From Oscillibacter sp. UBA6647 (lineage in GTDB: Bacteria; Bacillota; Clostridia; Oscillospirales; Oscillospiraceae): a stretch of 53,298 bases of DNA. Of the stretch, positions 42,638 through 50,421 are shown one piece after another (the first letter of the stretch is position 1; each line of letters begins with the position of its first letter). Below the pieces are notes generated by a model, which saw only the letters and a list, made by a program, of their open reading frames with translations, did no database searches and was not told the origin of the DNA. The DNA lies in NCBI GenBank assembly GCA_002455655.1, contig DKLF01000032.1:1-53298 (forward strand), written 5' to 3'. A program made the translations under genes and the position numbers.

Positions 42638-43771
42638 ATGGCAGATCAAAAACGTGATTATTACGAGGTTCTGGGTGTTGCCCGGGATGCGTCCGAGGAC
42701 GCGATTAAAAAGGCATACCGGAAGCTTGCCAAGGAGAACCATCCCGATTTGAACCCCGGAGACAAGGCGGCGGAAACCCGGTTCAAAGAAGTCAACGAGG
42801 CTTATGAGGTTTTGTCCGACGCTGATAAAAAGAGCCGCTATGACCAATACGGCCACGCCGGCGTGGACCCCAATTTTGGCGGGGGCTACGGCGGTGCGGG
42901 CGGCTTTGACTTCAACGATCTGGGGGATATTTTTGGCAGCTTTTTTGGCGGTGGCTTTGGCGGGCAACAGCGTCGGGCCAACCCCAACGCGCCTCAGCGG
43001 GGCGAGAGTATCCGTCAGGCTGTGTCCGTGTCCTTTGAGGAAGCGGCCTTTGGCTGCGACAAGTCGGTGACGGTGGAGCGGTACGAAACCTGCGACACCT
43101 GCAAGGGCAACGGCTGCGAGCCGGGGACTACCCCGGAGATCTGCCCCGACTGCCATGGCAGCGGCACGGTGCAGACCCGCAAGCAGACGCCTTTGGGCGT
43201 GTTTGCATCCACGGGCCCTTGCCCCCGCTGCGGCGGAAAGGGCCGCATTATCCATCAGCCCTGCAAGGAGTGCTACGGAACCGGCATGCTTCGCAGCCGC
43301 CACACCATTGAGGTGAAGGTTCCCGCCGGAATTGATGACGGCCAGACCATGTCCATCCGCGGGCAGGGCCACGCGGGCAAAAACGGCGGCCCCGCCGGGG
43401 ACCTGTTGATCACCATCACGGTGAAGCCCCACGAGCTGTTCCGCCGGGAGGGCAACAGCGTGCTGTGCGAAGCGCCCGTCACCTTTGCACAGGCGGTAAT
43501 GGGAGCGGAACTGGAGATTCCCACCATCGACGGGAAGGTGAAATATACCCTGCCCGAGGGCACCCAGACCGGCACCACCTTCCGCCTGCGGGGCAAAGGG
43601 ATTCCCCTGCTGAACGGTCGGGGCCGGGGCGATCAGTATGTCACCGTTTACATCGAAACTCCCAAAAACCTGAACAAAGCCCAGAAAGAGGCCCTTGTAA
43701 AGTTTGCCGAGTCCATGGGCGACAGCAATGACGAGGACCGCAAGAAGTTTTTTAAGAAATACAAAAAGTGA
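42638..43771 (+). CDS. dnaJ: Chaperone DnaJ (Hsp40)
   Basis: Co-chaperone stimulating DnaK ATPase. ATG 42638 (MADQKRDYYEVLGVARDASE), 377 residues. The J domain has the HPD motif (KENHPDLNPG), then a Gly/Phe-rich stretch. Four zinc-finger repeats follow (CDTCKGNG, CPDCHGSG, CPRCGGKG, CKECYGTG), then the C-terminal substrate domain. The ribosome binding site is weak (AGG at 7 nt), which may lower DnaJ relative to DnaK. Confidence 0.97.
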   Translation: MADQKRDYYEVLGVARDASEDAIKKAYRKLAKENHPDLNPGDKAAETRFKEVNEAYEVLSDADKKSRYDQYGHAGVDPNFGGGYGGAGGFDFNDLGDIFGSFFGGGFGGQQRRANPNAPQRGESIRQAVSVSFEEAAFGCDKSVTVERYETCDTCKGNGCEPGTTPEICPDCHGSGTVQTRKQTPLGVFASTGPCPRCGGKGRIIHQPCKECYGTGMLRSRHTIEVKVPAGIDDGQTMSIRGQGHAGKNGGPAGDLLITITVKPHELFRREGNSVLCEAPVTFAQAVMGAELEIPTIDGKVKYTLPEGTQTGTTFRLRGKGIPLLNGRGRGDQYVTVYIETPKNLNKAQKEALVKFAESMGDSNDEDRKKFFKKYKK

Positions 43772-43779
43772 GGCGTTCC

Positions 43780-44589
43780 ATGTATCTGGCGGATTACCAC
43801 ACCCATTCCCGCGTCTCCCCCGACAGCACCGCGCCTATGCTGGAAATGGCCGCCGCCGCTGCGACAGCGGGGCTGGATGAAATTTGCTTCACCGACCACT
43901 TTGAGCCGGTGAAGCCTCGTACGGTCATTCCGTTGGAGGAATTTGACTGGGGTGCGCTGACGAAGGAATATGAAGAAGCCGCCGCCAAATGGTCCGGTCC
44001 GGTGAAGCTGCGGCTGGGTTTGGAGTTGGGAGACACGCAGGTGGACGAGGCCCGGACGGAGCGGCTGCTTGCGGGTATGCCGGAGTTGGATTTTATTATC
44101 GGCTCCGTCCATATGCTCTCTGAGCGGTTTGGGCTTCAGGATATCGGGTGGATGCAGGAGCCGGACGAGAAAACCTGCTATGCCGAGGTTGAGGATTATC
44201 TCGAAAATCTTCTGAAAATGGCCCGGTGGGGAAAATTCACCGTGCTGGGCCACATGACGCTGCCCCTACGGTATATGAACGATTACCGGGGCTTTCACAT
44301 CAGTCTGGACGGCTATGGCGTAGAGCTGGAGGAAATTCTGCGGACGCTGATTCAGGGCGGTCAGGGCATTGAGGTGAACACCACCCGGGGCAGTCGCTTT
44401 CTTCCCGATGCACAATGGCTGAGGCTGTACCGCCGCCTTGGGGGCGAACTGATTACGCTGGGCAGCGACGCCCACCGCCCCACAGATGTGGGCAAAGGAA
44501 TCCGGGAGGGGCAGGCTTTGCTGCGGGAGTGCGGCTTTACCCGCTTTTGTACCTTTGAAAAGCAGCGGCCCGTCTGGCACGTCCTGTAA
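43780..44589 (+). CDS. PHP-domain phosphatase, histidinol-phosphatase (HisJ) type
   Basis: A 269-residue metal-dependent phosphoesterase of the PHP family. Start ATG 43780 with TGAGG 6 nt upstream. Metal-binding motifs in order: DYHTHSRVSPDS, CFTDHFEPV, GLELGDTQ, GSVHML, GHMTLPLRY and GSDAHRPTDVG. The closest named family is HisJ histidinol-phosphatase, the penultimate step of histidine synthesis, but the gene stands right after dnaJ and not in a his cluster, so the substrate could be another phosphate ester. Confidence 0.88.
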   Translation: MYLADYHTHSRVSPDSTAPMLEMAAAAATAGLDEICFTDHFEPVKPRTVIPLEEFDWGALTKEYEEAAAKWSGPVKLRLGLELGDTQVDEARTERLLAGMPELDFIIGSVHMLSERFGLQDIGWMQEPDEKTCYAEVEDYLENLLKMARWGKFTVLGHMTLPLRYMNDYRGFHISLDGYGVELEEILRTLIQGGQGIEVNTTRGSRFLPDAQWLRLYRRLGGELITLGSDAHRPTDVGKGIREGQALLRECGFTRFCTFEKQRPVWHVL

Positions 44590-44597
44590 GGGATGTC

Positions 44598-44626
44598 TTG
44601 CAAATTTCTCCAATTGCGTGTAAGAT
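44598..44626 (+). promoter_or_regulatory. Sigma-A promoter of rpiB
   Basis: TTGCAA (44598-44603), 17-nt spacer, TAAGAT (44621-44626). The leader to rpiB is about 105 nt and very GC-rich with overlapping short hairpins near 44655-44695. Confidence 0.6.
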
Positions 44627-44736
44627 GAACAAAAGGTGCATTGCACCCTCCGGCGGACCGGGGCGCGGGACGCGGCGTTTGCCGCGCCGGGGCCCGAGCG
44701 TCATGCCGTCAAACCAATGAATGCGAGGAAGTTTTT

Positions 44737-45174
44737 ATGAAAATCGCACTGGGCGCCGACCACGGCGGATTTGAGCTGAAAGAAAAAATCAAACAGCAGT
44801 TGGAGAAGGACGGATACGAGTGTCACGACTTTGGGTGCTTTTCCACAGAGAGTTGCGACTATCCCGTGTTCGGCGAGGCGGCGGCCCGGGCCGTGGCCTC
44901 CGGTGAATGCGAGCAGGGCATTGTCATCTGCACCACCGGCATCGGCATCTCCATCGCCGCCAATAAGGTGAAGGGGATTCGCTGCGCCCACTGTGCGGAC
45001 ACGATGCAGGCCCGGCTCTGCCGCCAGCACAACAACGCCAATATGTTGGCCATGGGTGCGGGCTTTACAGGGCCGATGCTGGCGCTGGAAATGGTAAAGG
45101 TCTTTTTGACTACCGACTTCGAGGGTGGACGGCACGCCCGCCGCGTGGATCTGATGGACGCCATCGGGGACTGA
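44737..45174 (+). CDS. rpiB: Ribose-5-phosphate isomerase B
   Basis: Interconverts ribose 5-phosphate and ribulose 5-phosphate in the pentose phosphate pathway. Start 44737 (MKIALGADHGGFELKEKIKQ) follows GAGGAAG; 145 residues. Catalytic Cys65 lies in ICTTGIGIS and His98 in CRQHNNANMLAMG; the N-terminal ADHGGFELK binds phosphate with its His. A LacAB-type galactose-6-phosphate isomerase is related, but the single-gene setting and motifs favour RpiB. The DUF4015 gene follows after 25 nt. Confidence 0.95.
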   Translation: MKIALGADHGGFELKEKIKQQLEKDGYECHDFGCFSTESCDYPVFGEAAARAVASGECEQGIVICTTGIGISIAANKVKGIRCAHCADTMQARLCRQHNNANMLAMGAGFTGPMLALEMVKVFLTTDFEGGRHARRVDLMDAIGD

Positions 45175-45199
45175 GGAAAAACTTCGGAGGAGGAGCACT

Positions 45200-46267
45200 A
45201 TGGCCGGACCGAGAGGATACAGCACCTACCATGGAAAGGGCCCCAAGTGGAAAATCTTGCTGGCAGTTTTGCTGGTGCTGGTGATTTTGGGGGCCGTGGC
45301 GGTGATTCGGCTGCAAAAATACGTGGTCTATGACGATTCTGACCGCCCAAGGCTGGATCTGCCGCAGTTTTCTAAAGACCAGCCGGAGGGCTCCGGCAGC
45401 ACATCGGCGGATGAACCCGGCGATGCAAGCTTTACCATTGAGGAGCCGGAGCAGAAAAGCATTCAAGCCGCCGCGCTTCCGGTGGGCCCGCTGACCGACT
45501 GGAAAGCCGCTTGGGCCGCAGTTTCTCCCGGCGGGGCGTATAACGCCGCGGTATACACCGTGAAGGATACGGACGGTTTGGTTTATATTGATTCTCAGGC
45601 CGCGCCGCCGTCGGCGGTGAAGACCGTGGAAGGCTCCGCTGCGGCGCTGGGAGATATGCTGAAGGACGAGGGCGTTTATGCCGTTGCCAAAATTGCCTGC
45701 TTCCGGGATTCTGTTGCCTCCAGTGCGGATCTTGCAGGCAGGGCGCTGAAAAACACCGGCGGCTATGTTTTTTACGATGGGAATAACGACCGATGGCTGG
45801 ATCCTTCTAAGGAGGGAGCGCGGCAATATCTCGTTGATTTGGCCACCGCCTGCGCGGCGGCGGGCTTTGACGAAATTCTCCTGACGGACGTGAGCTATCC
45901 TACCGCTGGAAAGCTGAACAAGATTGACTATGGCCCGGCGGCGGCTGGCCGGCCGGACAGTCTGCGTCAGGGAATTAGCGCGTTTCTGACCCAATTGAAA
46001 TCGGCTTTGGCAGAGTACGATGTGAAGCTGTCTATTATGCTGCCGCCGGAGGCGGCTGATCCCGCCTCAATGCTTGCTGAGGTATCCGGCCAGTCTCTGG
46101 AGGACATTGCGCCTTTGATGGACCGGGTCTATGTCTCCGGGGATGGGATTGCTTTGGATTCCCTGCGGACGCGGCTTGCCGCCGTCAGCAAGGATACCGA
46201 GCTGGTGCAGGTGCTGGCCCAGCCGGGGACGACGAAGGATGGCGAGTCCTATTTGCTCGCACCGTAA
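45200..46267 (+). CDS. Membrane-anchored DUF4015 putative glycoside hydrolase
   Basis: 355 residues with GGAGGAGG before the ATG. One transmembrane helix (ILLAVLLVLVILGAVAVI, about 18-36) anchors it, followed by an acidic/Ser-rich linker to about residue 95. A TIM-barrel domain of the DUF4015 (putative glycosyl hydrolase) family then carries AAVYTVKDTDGLVYIDS, VYAVAKIACFRDSVASS, AAAGFDEILLTDVSYP and VKLSIMLPPEA. The family has no firmly known substrate; an extracytoplasmic polysaccharide role is an inference. Probably co-transcribed with rpiB. Confidence 0.82.
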   Translation: MAGPRGYSTYHGKGPKWKILLAVLLVLVILGAVAVIRLQKYVVYDDSDRPRLDLPQFSKDQPEGSGSTSADEPGDASFTIEEPEQKSIQAAALPVGPLTDWKAAWAAVSPGGAYNAAVYTVKDTDGLVYIDSQAAPPSAVKTVEGSAAALGDMLKDEGVYAVAKIACFRDSVASSADLAGRALKNTGGYVFYDGNNDRWLDPSKEGARQYLVDLATACAAAGFDEILLTDVSYPTAGKLNKIDYGPAAAGRPDSLRQGISAFLTQLKSALAEYDVKLSIMLPPEAADPASMLAEVSGQSLEDIAPLMDRVYVSGDGIALDSLRTRLAAVSKDTELVQVLAQPGTTKDGESYLLAP

Positions 46268-46281
46268 ACTGCAAACAAACA

Positions 46282-46309
46282 CCGGGGGAACGACAGTTCG
46301 TTCCCCCGG
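46282..46309 (+). terminator. Hairpin terminator after the DUF4015 gene
   Basis: CCGGGGGAACGA pairs with TCGTTCCCCCGG around CAGT, followed by CGTATTTC. The T-run is weak but the stem is strong. Confidence 0.65.
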
Positions 46310-46366
46310 CGTATTTCTGCGCGGCGGGTGCGCTTTGCAATCTTTCAAAAAAACGCGAAAATGCTC

Positions 46367-46395
46367 TTGAACGTTTCATGGTGTTGTGCTATAAT
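46367..46395 (+). promoter_or_regulatory. Sigma-A promoter of tRNA-Leu
   Basis: TTGAAC (46367-46372), 17-nt spacer, TATAAT (46390-46395), 15 nt before the tRNA. Confidence 0.85.
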
Positions 46396-46410
46396 ACTCC
46401 CGTTACACCT

Positions 46411-46497
46411 GCCGGTGTGATGGAATTGGTAGACGTAGTGGACTCAAAATCCACCGCTGGCGACAGCGTGCCGGTTCGAGTCCGGCCACCGGCACCA
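46411..46497 (+). tRNA. tRNA-Leu (CAA)
   Basis: 87 nt with encoded CCA and a class II variable arm. The acceptor GCCGGTG pairs with CACCGGC; the anticodon loop CTCAAAA gives CAA; the T arm is CCGG-TTCGAGT-CCGG. Single-gene transcript with its own promoter and terminator. It marks the boundary to the AT-richer region that ends with an integrase gene. Confidence 0.97.
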
Positions 46498-46506
46498 AAC
46501 GCATAT

Positions 46507-46557
46507 AATCCGAACCCATCCCGACAGTTAATTGCTGTTGGGGATGGGTTCGGATTA
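46507..46557 (+). terminator. Terminator of tRNA-Leu
   Basis: AATCCGAACCCATCCC and GGGATGGGTTCGGATT form a long stem around a loop with its own AACAG-type pairing, followed by ATTGCTTTATTTC. Confidence 0.85.
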
Positions 46558-46651
46558 TTGCTTTATTTCAACTATGATTTCTTCCCTAACGGTAAGAAAC
46601 GGCGCCCGGAATCAAAACCGAGAGGCCCACGAAAGAAGCCTAAAACTTCAT

Positions 46652-46700
46652 AAAAAGGCTGGACATTATCGGTTTGCTTGATGATGTCCAGCCTTTTTTC
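46652..46700 (+). terminator. Bidirectional terminator
   Basis: AAAAAGGCTGGACAT and ATGTCCAGCCTTTTT, a perfect 15-bp stem with T-runs on both strands. It ends the minus-strand pseudogene at 46703-46868 and any plus-strand readthrough past tRNA-Leu. Between 46558 and 46651 a plus frame ends in a basic tail (NGKKRRPESKPRGPRKKPKT) that could be debris of an older gene. Confidence 0.85.
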
Positions 46701-46702
46701 CT

Positions 46703-46868
46703 CTAATCTTTGGCTTTCTCATCCTCATAAGGCTTAAGCAATATGAGATTATTTTCCGTATCGTCTGAGATATAGATTTCTTCTGTCCTTTGCTGTGTTG
46801 CTTGAAGGATACTGATAGCTTTTATTGTCTCTTAATAGTGTGATATACATTTCTTTATAGTCCGGCAT
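46703..46868 (-). pseudogene. Frameshifted small acidic protein gene
   Basis: ATG at 46868 behind GGTGAGGTG reads MPDYKEMYITLLR, then frame 0 soon ends. One base further on, the other frame continues sensibly as TIKAISILQATQQRTEEIYI, then SDDTENNLILLKPYEDEKAKD, to a TAG at 46703. The joined product (about 54 residues) resembles small helical proteins, often found beside XRE regulators in Oscillospiraceae elements, with a MDYKxMYxxLF start and an AQQxTEELYI middle (family recalled from memory, not checked). The break is near 46826-46832. It faces the frameshifted regulator at 46995 across a shared operator region. Confidence 0.6.
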
Positions 46869-46884
46869 GGTAAACACCTCACGC

Positions 46885-46977
46885 ATAATTCTGTCTACGG
46901 AAATATAATCATTATAATTCTACTAGTGAAATTATGTCAAACCTGTATGGACATATAATTCTCTCAACAGAATTATA
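46885..46977. promoter_or_regulatory. Three operator-like dyads between divergent small genes
   Basis: The motif ATAATTCT with a partner AATTAT-like arm occurs three times: 46885-46909 (ATAATTCTGTCTACGG then AAATATAAT), 46914-46935 (ATAATTCT-N6-GAAATTAT) and 46954-46977 (TATAATTCT-N6-AGAATTATA, nearly perfect). They fill the 126-bp divergent gap and one lies within the minus-strand promoter, the expected layout for an autoregulated XRE switch. Confidence 0.6.
46911..46940 (-). promoter_or_regulatory. Sigma-A promoter of the small minus-strand gene
   Basis: Minus strand TTGACA (46935-46940), 18-nt spacer, TATAAT (46911-46916). The middle operator dyad occupies the spacer, so a bound repressor would block polymerase. 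Confidence 0.75.
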
Positions 46978-46994
46978 TATTTGAGGTGTTGATT

Positions 46995-47230
46995 TTGAAA
47001 CCACGAAAACATCCACTCGGCGAAATGAACGTCGTAGGCGCGAATATAACGAAAATACGTCTTGAAAAAGGGTTGAAGCAGAAGGAACTGCTTGCCAAAC
47101 TCCAGTCCGAGGGCATGGAGATCACCGGTTCCTGCCTCTCTAAAATTGAGAGACAGAGAAAATGGTAACGGATAAAGACTTGCTGATTATAGCAAAAGCG
47201 CTCGGAGTTAAGCCGGAGGATTTGCTTTAA
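46995..47230 (+). pseudogene. Frameshifted XRE-family regulator gene
   Basis: TTG at 46995 behind GAGGTG gives KPRKHPLGEMNVVGANITKI, a Cro/CI-type HTH (KQKELLAKLQSEGMEITGSC then LSKIERQRK). Frame 0 then stops at 47168. Deleting nothing but supplying one extra A in the run at about 47157-47161 restores MVTDKDLLIIAKALGVKPED and a TAA at 47228-47230, the normal end of this type of regulator. So a single-base loss in a homopolymer has broken the gene, unless it is a read error or a slippage site. Full length would be about 79 residues. Confidence 0.7.
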
Positions 47231-47383
47231 CATTCCATGACAGCCGTATATAAATTGACAGTTTTGCGTTTCTGTTTCTCCTTTTCGCTTCAAGCATATA
47301 CTGTAACAGCTTTAAGAGCGATAAGACATATTCTCGGTTTGATTTTTGACCGTATATGGAGCGGAACATAAGGAGTTACTATC

Positions 47384-50194
47384 ATGATTGTCCATAAAAA
47401 CGCAGAGTTCAGCACTTCTTGTCGATTGCCATACGATCCGTGCTGTTGCAGCAGTTACCTTATTGGCCCGACCGGCCCACAGGGCGTGCAAGGGCCTACC
47501 GGCCCCACGGGCGGCACCGGCGCACAGGGAATTCAAGGACCCACCGGCCCGACTGGTCAGACCGGTCCGCAGGGAATGCAGGGGTCCACCGGCTCTACGG
47601 GCCCCACGGGTCCGCAGGGAATACAGGGGGTCGACGGGCCCACCGGCGCACAGGGGATGCAAGGCCCGCAGGGTATTCAGGGTCCACAGGGCGTTCAGGG
47701 GCCTACCGGCCTTATCGGCGGCACAGGGCCGCAGGGAACACAAGGTCCCATCGGCCCCACTGGTCCCGAGGGTGCACAGGGAACACAAGGCCCCACTGGT
47801 CCCGTGGGTCCTCAGGGTATTCAAGGTTCCACAGGTGACACTGGCCCGGCAGGTACGCCGGGAATGCAAGGACCCACCGGTGACGCAGGCCCGCAGGGAG
47901 CGCAAGGGCCGGTTGGTCCCACCGGCTCCGGAGGTGCACCGGGAGCGCAAGGCCCCACCGGTCCCGTAGGTCCACAGGGAATTCAGGGGCCCGCTGGTGG
48001 CACCGGCCCGGCAGGATTGCAGGGTATTCAAGGCCCTGCCGGTCCCACAGGCTTGCAGGGTGTTCAGGGACCTGCTGGTGACACGGGCCCGGAAGGTGTG
48101 CAGGGTATCCAAGGCCCCACCGGTCCCGCAGGTCCACAGGGAATTCAGGGACCCACCGGTGGCACCGGCCCGGCAGGATTGCAGGGGATTCAAGGTCCCG
48201 TCGGACCCACAGGTTTGCAGGGTGTTCAGGGCCCCACCGGCCCGACAGGATCGCAGGGCATCCAAGGTCCCGTCGGACCCACGGGTTTGCAGGGTGTTCA
48301 GGGACCCATCGGTGGCACCGGCCCGGCAGGATTGCAGGGCATCCAAGGTCCCGTCGGACCCACGGGTTTGCAGGGTGTTCAAGGCCCCATCGGTGATATC
48401 GGCCCGGCAGGATTGCAGGGCATCCAAGGTCCCGTCGGACCCACGGGTTTGCAGGGTGTTCAGGGTCCCACCGGTGACACCGGCCCGGCAGGATCGCAGG
48501 GTATCCAAGGTCCCGTCGGACCCACAGGTTTGCAGGGTGTTCAGGGTCCCACCGGTGACACCGGCCCGGCAGGATCGCAGGGCATCCAAGGTCCCGTCGG
48601 ACCCACGGGTTTGCAGGGTGTTCAGGGACCCATCGGTGATACCGGCCCGGCAGGATTGCAGGGCATCCAAGGTCCCGTCGGACCCACAGGTTTGCAGGGT
48701 GTTCAGGGCCCCATCGGTGACACCGGTCCGGAAGGTCCGCAGGGCATCCAAGGTCCCACCGGCCCCGCAGGTCCACAGGGAATTCAAGGCCCCACCGGGG
48801 GCATCGGCGCGGCAGGATTGCAGGGTGTTCAAGGTCCCGTTGGCCCCACAGGCTTGCAGGGTGTTCAAGGCCCCACCGGTGACACTGGCACGGAAGGTGT
48901 GCAGGGTATTCAAGGTCCCATCGGCCCTGCAGGTGCGCAGGGTGTTCAGGGTCCTACTGGTGACGTTGGCCCCGCAGGTCCGCAGGGCATGCAAGGACCT
49001 ATTGGACCAACCGGAAATACCGGCCCACAAGGGATTCAAGGGGCTACCGGTCCGGCAGGTCCCGTGGGTTTGCAGGGAATTCAAGGCCGCGCCGGGGACA
49101 TAGGCACACGGGGTACCCAAGGCGCTATCGGTCCTGCGGGTCCACAAGGTATTCAAGGCCCCACCGGGGATACAGGGGCACAGGGAGCGCAGGGCCCACA
49201 GGGCATTCAAGGGCCACAGGGAGTTCAAGGTCCGCAGGGGATTCAAGGCCCCATCGGCCCCACCGGGGATACAGGATCGCAGGGCATGCAAGGCCCCATC
49301 GGCAACACAGGTTCCACAGGTCCGCAGGGCATTCAGGGTCCTACCGGCAACACAGGCGCACAGGGAGTGCAAGGCCCCATCGGCAACACAGGTTCCACAG
49401 GTCCGCAGGGCATTCAGGGTCCTACCGGCAGCACAGGCGCACAGGGAGTGCAAGGCCCCACCGGCAACACAGGTTCCACAGGCGCACAGGGAATTCAAGG
49501 CCCCACCGGCAACACAGGACCCACAGGTGCACAGGGCATCCAAGGTCTCATCGGTCCCGCAGGTCAGCAGGGCATTCAAGGTCCCGTTGGCGCTACCGGC
49601 GGCACGGGTACACAGGGCATTCAGGGCCCCACCGGAGACACAGGAGCTACGGGAACCACGGGAGCTACGGGTCCAACCGGGCCTTCAAGTGGAAATAATA
49701 CGTATATTGAAACTGGGACGCTGGGAACAATTAACGCCGGAATTTCTTATAATCAAGGCGGAGGAAACAACGAGGCCTTTGCCGCGCTGATATTTGACTG
49801 TGGCACGGATAAGGTCGTCACAGAGGTTGCAGCTTACATTACGCAAGTAGGTGCACGTACGGGCGTCTTCCAAATGGCGATTCTTATGCCTACAAGCAAT
49901 AGTCAGGCGGAGGTAGTTGCAGTAACAAACACCGTCAATTCTATTTTCGGAGGGATTTTTGTAATCCCGCTTACTACATCGGTTACACTCAGGGCCAATA
50001 TATCATACTATCTGGCGGTATATAATCAGGTCAACGCAGCAATCATCGGCGGATTTACTGCGGGTGCATCAATAGGGGGAGACGCGCCTCCAATCAATTT
50101 TAGAGTGCAAAACCTGTCCGGTTTCAGGGTCGGTCAGAGTATCAGCACCGGCGATACAAGTCAGCGTTTATCGCCTTGGCTGTATTCGTGTTAA
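47384..50194 (+). CDS. Giant collagen-like (Gly-X-Y) protein with C1q/BclA-like C-terminus
   Basis: 936 residues; AAGGAG precedes the ATG. The N-terminus is short and Cys-rich (CRLPYDPCCCSSYLIGPTGP), then about 245 uninterrupted Gly-X-Y triplets from residue 28 to about 768, with GPT, GPQ, GIQ and GVQ dominating. The C-terminal domain of about 165 residues (NNTYIETGTLGTINAGISYN onward) is beta-rich and ends in YSC; its place and size match the trimerising C1q/TNF-like domain of Bacillus BclA. No signal peptide is visible, as in exosporium collagen-like proteins, so a spore-surface filament is the best guess. Terminal cysteines could cross-link trimers. Function is not shown. Confidence 0.88.
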   Translation: MIVHKNAEFSTSCRLPYDPCCCSSYLIGPTGPQGVQGPTGPTGGTGAQGIQGPTGPTGQTGPQGMQGSTGSTGPTGPQGIQGVDGPTGAQGMQGPQGIQGPQGVQGPTGLIGGTGPQGTQGPIGPTGPEGAQGTQGPTGPVGPQGIQGSTGDTGPAGTPGMQGPTGDAGPQGAQGPVGPTGSGGAPGAQGPTGPVGPQGIQGPAGGTGPAGLQGIQGPAGPTGLQGVQGPAGDTGPEGVQGIQGPTGPAGPQGIQGPTGGTGPAGLQGIQGPVGPTGLQGVQGPTGPTGSQGIQGPVGPTGLQGVQGPIGGTGPAGLQGIQGPVGPTGLQGVQGPIGDIGPAGLQGIQGPVGPTGLQGVQGPTGDTGPAGSQGIQGPVGPTGLQGVQGPTGDTGPAGSQGIQGPVGPTGLQGVQGPIGDTGPAGLQGIQGPVGPTGLQGVQGPIGDTGPEGPQGIQGPTGPAGPQGIQGPTGGIGAAGLQGVQGPVGPTGLQGVQGPTGDTGTEGVQGIQGPIGPAGAQGVQGPTGDVGPAGPQGMQGPIGPTGNTGPQGIQGATGPAGPVGLQGIQGRAGDIGTRGTQGAIGPAGPQGIQGPTGDTGAQGAQGPQGIQGPQGVQGPQGIQGPIGPTGDTGSQGMQGPIGNTGSTGPQGIQGPTGNTGAQGVQGPIGNTGSTGPQGIQGPTGSTGAQGVQGPTGNTGSTGAQGIQGPTGNTGPTGAQGIQGLIGPAGQQGIQGPVGATGGTGTQGIQGPTGDTGATGTTGATGPTGPSSGNNTYIETGTLGTINAGISYNQGGGNNEAFAALIFDCGTDKVVTEVAAYITQVGARTGVFQMAILMPTSNSQAEVVAVTNTVNSIFGGIFVIPLTTSVTLRANISYYLAVYNQVNAAIIGGFTAGASIGGDAPPINFRVQNLSGFRVGQSISTGDTSQRLSPWLYSC
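48005..48967 (+). repeat. Twelve-unit 81-bp tandem repeat inside the collagen-like gene
   Basis: Twelve units of 27 residues (one of 24) with the pattern GPAGLQGIQGPVGPTGLQGV then QGP(I/T)GDT. Several neighbouring units differ by only one or two codons at DNA level, indicating recent duplication by slippage or unequal recombination. Copy number is likely to vary between strains. Confidence 0.85.
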
Positions 50195-50287
50195 GCTGGC
50201 CTTCAACCTTTTATCTCATCGGCAACATTTGTACGTCAGGGTTTTAGTTGTGGTGAGAGCGTAGACAGTCAATTGAATAGAAACGAG

Positions 50288-50331
50288 ATAAAGCTATCGG
50301 CAGCAGAATTGCAACCGATAGCTTTATTTTG
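50288..50331 (+). terminator. Terminator of the collagen-like gene
   Basis: ATAAAGCTATCGG and CCGATAGCTTTAT, perfect 13-bp stem around a 14-nt loop, then TTTTG. Between 50332 and 50421 nothing else is seen. Confidence 0.85.
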
Positions 50332-50421
50332 TATAAGACACAATCTCATTGGATGTACAGACAATCCTTATGCCAGCGTTTCCAACGTGGACATTTCTTT
50401 TTCAGAGAATCTCCGCTTGCT

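Noticed and set aside
46378..46653. A 91-codon frame across tRNA-Leu
   Set aside because: Its middle (MELVDVVDSKSTAGDS) is the well-known false translation of a tRNA-Leu gene.
47231..47383. Sigma-E/sigma-K-like -10 motifs (CATATACT and CATATTCT) upstream of the collagen-like gene
   Set aside because: Neither has a suitable -35 at 16-17 nt, so a mother-cell promoter cannot be claimed although it would fit the proposed role.
48005..48967. Regular repeats considered as a CRISPR array
   Set aside because: The units are 81 bp, contiguous without spacers and in frame with a coding sequence.
47997..49103. A 368-codon plus-strand frame inside the collagen-like gene
   Set aside because: It is the +1 frame of the same 81-bp repeat, with arginine- and proline-rich nonsense composition.
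47312..49579. A 755-codon open frame antisense to the collagen-like gene
   Set aside because: It is rich in Leu, Thr, Cys, Gly and Arg purely because it mirrors Gly-X-Y codons; there is no ribosome binding site or family. Stop-free antisense frames are expected over such repeats.
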